A DNA stretch of 15,029 nt, taken from contig CAIMEK010000297.1 in assembly GCA_903839965.1 (NCBI GenBank), positions 1-15,029 on the forward strand, in the 5' to 3' direction. The notes beneath the pieces are model-generated. The model ran no database searches and was not told where the DNA came from. It worked only from the letters and a program-made list of their open reading frames with translations. Position 1 is the stretch's first letter, and each line of letters starts with the position of its first letter. Origin of the DNA: an uncultured Acetobacteraceae bacterium (GTDB lineage: Bacteria > Pseudomonadota > Alphaproteobacteria > Acetobacterales > Acetobacteraceae). Positions 13,815 to 15,029 of the stretch are shown piece by piece. The position numbers and the translations under genes are program-made.

Positions 13815-14885
13815 CTACGCCGCGCGATCGCGCAGCGAGCGTTGCAGGTCGCGCTCGATGGCTTCCATATCCACCGTGCTGCATTCCGCCACCACGTCGC
13901 GCCAGTCGGACACGTCGCCCACCGTCGTCGGGTTGAAGCGCAGCAGTTCCCGTTTCAGGAACGGAAACCCGGACTGCAGCAGTTGCCGCCAGAAATCCGA
14001 GGTCGGGTTCAGCGGCAGCGACGCGGTTACCGCCGCGCGGATGTGCCGGGCCTGCGCCAGCCGTCCGCGCAGGCGCGCATCCAGCATGATCGGGTAGCCG
14101 TCGTCGTCGGTTTCCTCGCCATCCAGCACCCGTGGCTGGTCCGGCGCCGATACCTCGTGCACCAGCTCCTCGTAGCGCCACACCGCCCGTGCCCGCAGGC
14201 CGATGCGCAGGAAGCGCTGCGTCAGCCCCACCTCGTAATGCAGGATCACCCACCACTTGGACGACACCGGCCGCACGCTGCGCCAGAACGCCTGCCAGGC
14301 CGGGCTGGTCAGCGCCGCCCGGCCGAACGCCACGAAATAGGATTGCAGGTGGTAGCGGGTCTGCCAGCTCTCGGTCAGCCCCCACAGGTCGGCGCGCGCG
14401 AAGTCGATCCGTTGCAGGATCGGCTCGAGTGGCTGCAGCGGCCCGTAGACGCTGTCGTTCACCAGCAGCACCATTTGGGTGTCCGGCCGCGGCAGCCCGG
14501 CCCGCTCGATGGCCTCGCGCATGGCGCCGAAATCGTAGCCGACGTTGCGCCGCACGATCACCCCGGCGCACAGCGGGCGCAGCGCCGCCATCGCGTCGGC
14601 GCGCAGCTTGCCCGAATTGGTGACGAACACCACCGATAGCCCGGCCGCGCGCAGCGCCGAAATATACTCCAGCACATACGGCCGCACCGCCCCGGCGCGG
14701 TCGAAATGAATGAAGATCGCCACCTGCGGCCCGAGCTTGAAGCCGTCCTCCGGCCAGACGCTCCTGGCCTGGTGCGGGTTGCGCAAGTAGCTCGCCAGGA
14801 AGAACAGCGACGGCACCGCGCGCTGCCAGATGAAGCGCCAGGCCCGGCCGGGCAGGTGCAGCAGGTATCGTAACCGACGTTTCAC
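13815..14885 (-). CDS. Rhamnan synthesis F (RgpF) family protein
   Basis: A 356-residue member of the rhamnan-synthesis-F family, glycosyltransferase-like proteins involved in rhamnose-containing polysaccharide or O-antigen assembly. Signature blocks in order are V-A-I-F-I-H-F-D at 55-62, V-F-V-T-N-S at 86-91, R-R-N-V-G-Y-D-F-G at 112-120, L-V-N-D-S-V-Y-G-P-L at 141-150, H-L-Q-S-Y-F-V-A-F at 179-187 and the C-terminal N-P-T-x-D-F-W with F-P-F-L-K-R-E-L at 307-314. The start is GTG at 14885: GGAGGG lies six bases upstream, and GTGA overlaps the stop codon of the upstream frame. An in-frame ATG at 14951 would add 22 low-complexity residues overlapping that upstream gene. The N-terminus is basic and hydrophobic, suggesting membrane association. 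It probably belongs to a surface polysaccharide cluster continuing beyond the right edge. Confidence 0.88.
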   Translation of the reverse strand: MKRRLRYLLHLPGRAWRFIWQRAVPSLFFLASYLRNPHQARSVWPEDGFKLGPQVAIFIHFDRAGAVRPYVLEYISALRAAGLSVVFVTNSGKLRADAMAALRPLCAGVIVRRNVGYDFGAMREAIERAGLPRPDTQMVLLVNDSVYGPLQPLEPILQRIDFARADLWGLTESWQTRYHLQSYFVAFGRAALTSPAWQAFWRSVRPVSSKWWVILHYEVGLTQRFLRIGLRARAVWRYEELVHEVSAPDQPRVLDGEETDDDGYPIMLDARLRGRLAQARHIRAAVTASLPLNPTSDFWRQLLQSGFPFLKRELLRFNPTTVGDVSDWRDVVAECSTVDMEAIERDLQRSLRDRAA

Positions 14886-15029
14886 GCCACGCCCTCCGTT
14901 CGCCCGACCATCGCCGCCGCCTGGCGCTCGCCGTCCAGCGCCGCCTGCCACAGCGGCGCTGGCGCTTCGCCCGCCGCCGCTTTAATCTCATTGAACCTGA
15001 TGGTCTGGATGAGGTCATCCATGGTGCGA
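14882..15029 (-). CDS. Partial or small upstream reading frame coupled to the rgpF-family gene
   Basis: On the minus strand a frame open to the window edge ends in TGA at 14884-14882, overlapping the GTG start of the RgpF-family gene in a GTGA arrangement. From the ATG at 15022 it encodes 46 residues beginning M-D-D-L-I-Q-T-I-R-F-N-E-I-K and ending in R-T-E-G-V-A. There is no stop before the edge, so this is more likely the C-terminus of a larger protein, perhaps another polysaccharide gene, than a complete small protein. The overlap and the good ribosome-binding site for the next gene inside it support that it is really translated. No family can be recognised from this fragment. Confidence 0.5.
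   Translation of the reverse strand, partial: RTMDDLIQTIRFNEIKAAAGEAPAPLWQAALDGERQAAAMVGRTEGVA

Noticed and set aside
11918..13936. 672-codon plus-strand frame overlapping the second ThDP enzyme and the YdjM-like gene
   Set aside because: Frame-shifted shadow, extremely Arg/Gly/Ala-rich, while both overlapped genes carry complete family motifs.
13567..15018. 483-codon minus-strand frame overlapping the RgpF-family gene
   Set aside because: Out-of-frame shadow; the real frame contains all RgpF-family blocks.
1..15029. CRISPR arrays, tRNA, rRNA, insertion sequences or phage genes
   Set aside because: No regularly spaced repeats, cloverleaf-like sequences, transposase motifs or structural phage genes were seen on either strand.

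Overview
The window is very GC-rich DNA with dense, strongly biased coding. The best taxonomic clue is a decarboxylase at 4841-6466 that closely resembles the Azospirillum indolepyruvate/phenylpyruvate decarboxylase. The coding style and a GC-rich palindromic element at the left edge also fit an alphaproteobacterium of the Rhodospirillales (Azospirillaceae or Acetobacteraceae type). That placement is inference; no rRNA or marker gene is present.

Layout. Positions 1-217 hold no convincing gene but several nested inverted repeats, probably a repetitive extragenic element that also closes the first gene. A FrnE-like DsbA-family oxidoreductase (minus, 218-886) is divergent from a short-chain dehydrogenase-like protein lacking the catalytic Ser and Tyr (plus, 976-1677), which is followed by a DUF2000 protein (plus, 1727-2137). 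A secreted or periplasmic protein of unknown function (minus, 2151-3659) converges on these.

The centre is one minus-strand operon of about 7.7 kb, read from 11383 down to 3733: periplasmic binding protein (livK type), permease (livH type), a fused permease-ATPase (livM+livG), a second ATPase (livF type), arylpyruvate decarboxylase (ipdC/ppdC) and a PaaE-type ferredoxin reductase. The genes overlap or lie close together, except for two structured gaps. The livK-livH gap folds into a layered stem with a cUUCGg tetraloop. The gap before the fused permease gene has a 10-bp inverted repeat that buries the start codon, plus a six-codon mini-ORF ending exactly on that start. A perfect -35 box (TTGACA) with a plausible -10 lies about 80 bp upstream of livK. 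My reading is that the operon imports an aromatic acid, aromatic amino acid or arylpyruvate, decarboxylates the 2-oxo acid to an aldehyde, and supplies one electron-transfer subunit for the phenylacetyl-CoA route. The oxygenase subunits and an aldehyde dehydrogenase are not in this window.

Divergent from livK is a second thiamine-diphosphate enzyme of acetolactate-synthase type (plus, 11526-13172). It is followed by a YdjM/DUF457-type membrane metal-dependent hydrolase (plus, 13242-13805). The right edge holds a rhamnan-synthesis-F family protein (minus, 13815-14885) whose GTG start overlaps the stop codon of an upstream reading frame that may run out of the window. I saw no tRNA, rRNA, CRISPR array, insertion sequence or phage gene, and no gene-free stretch longer than 300 bases.
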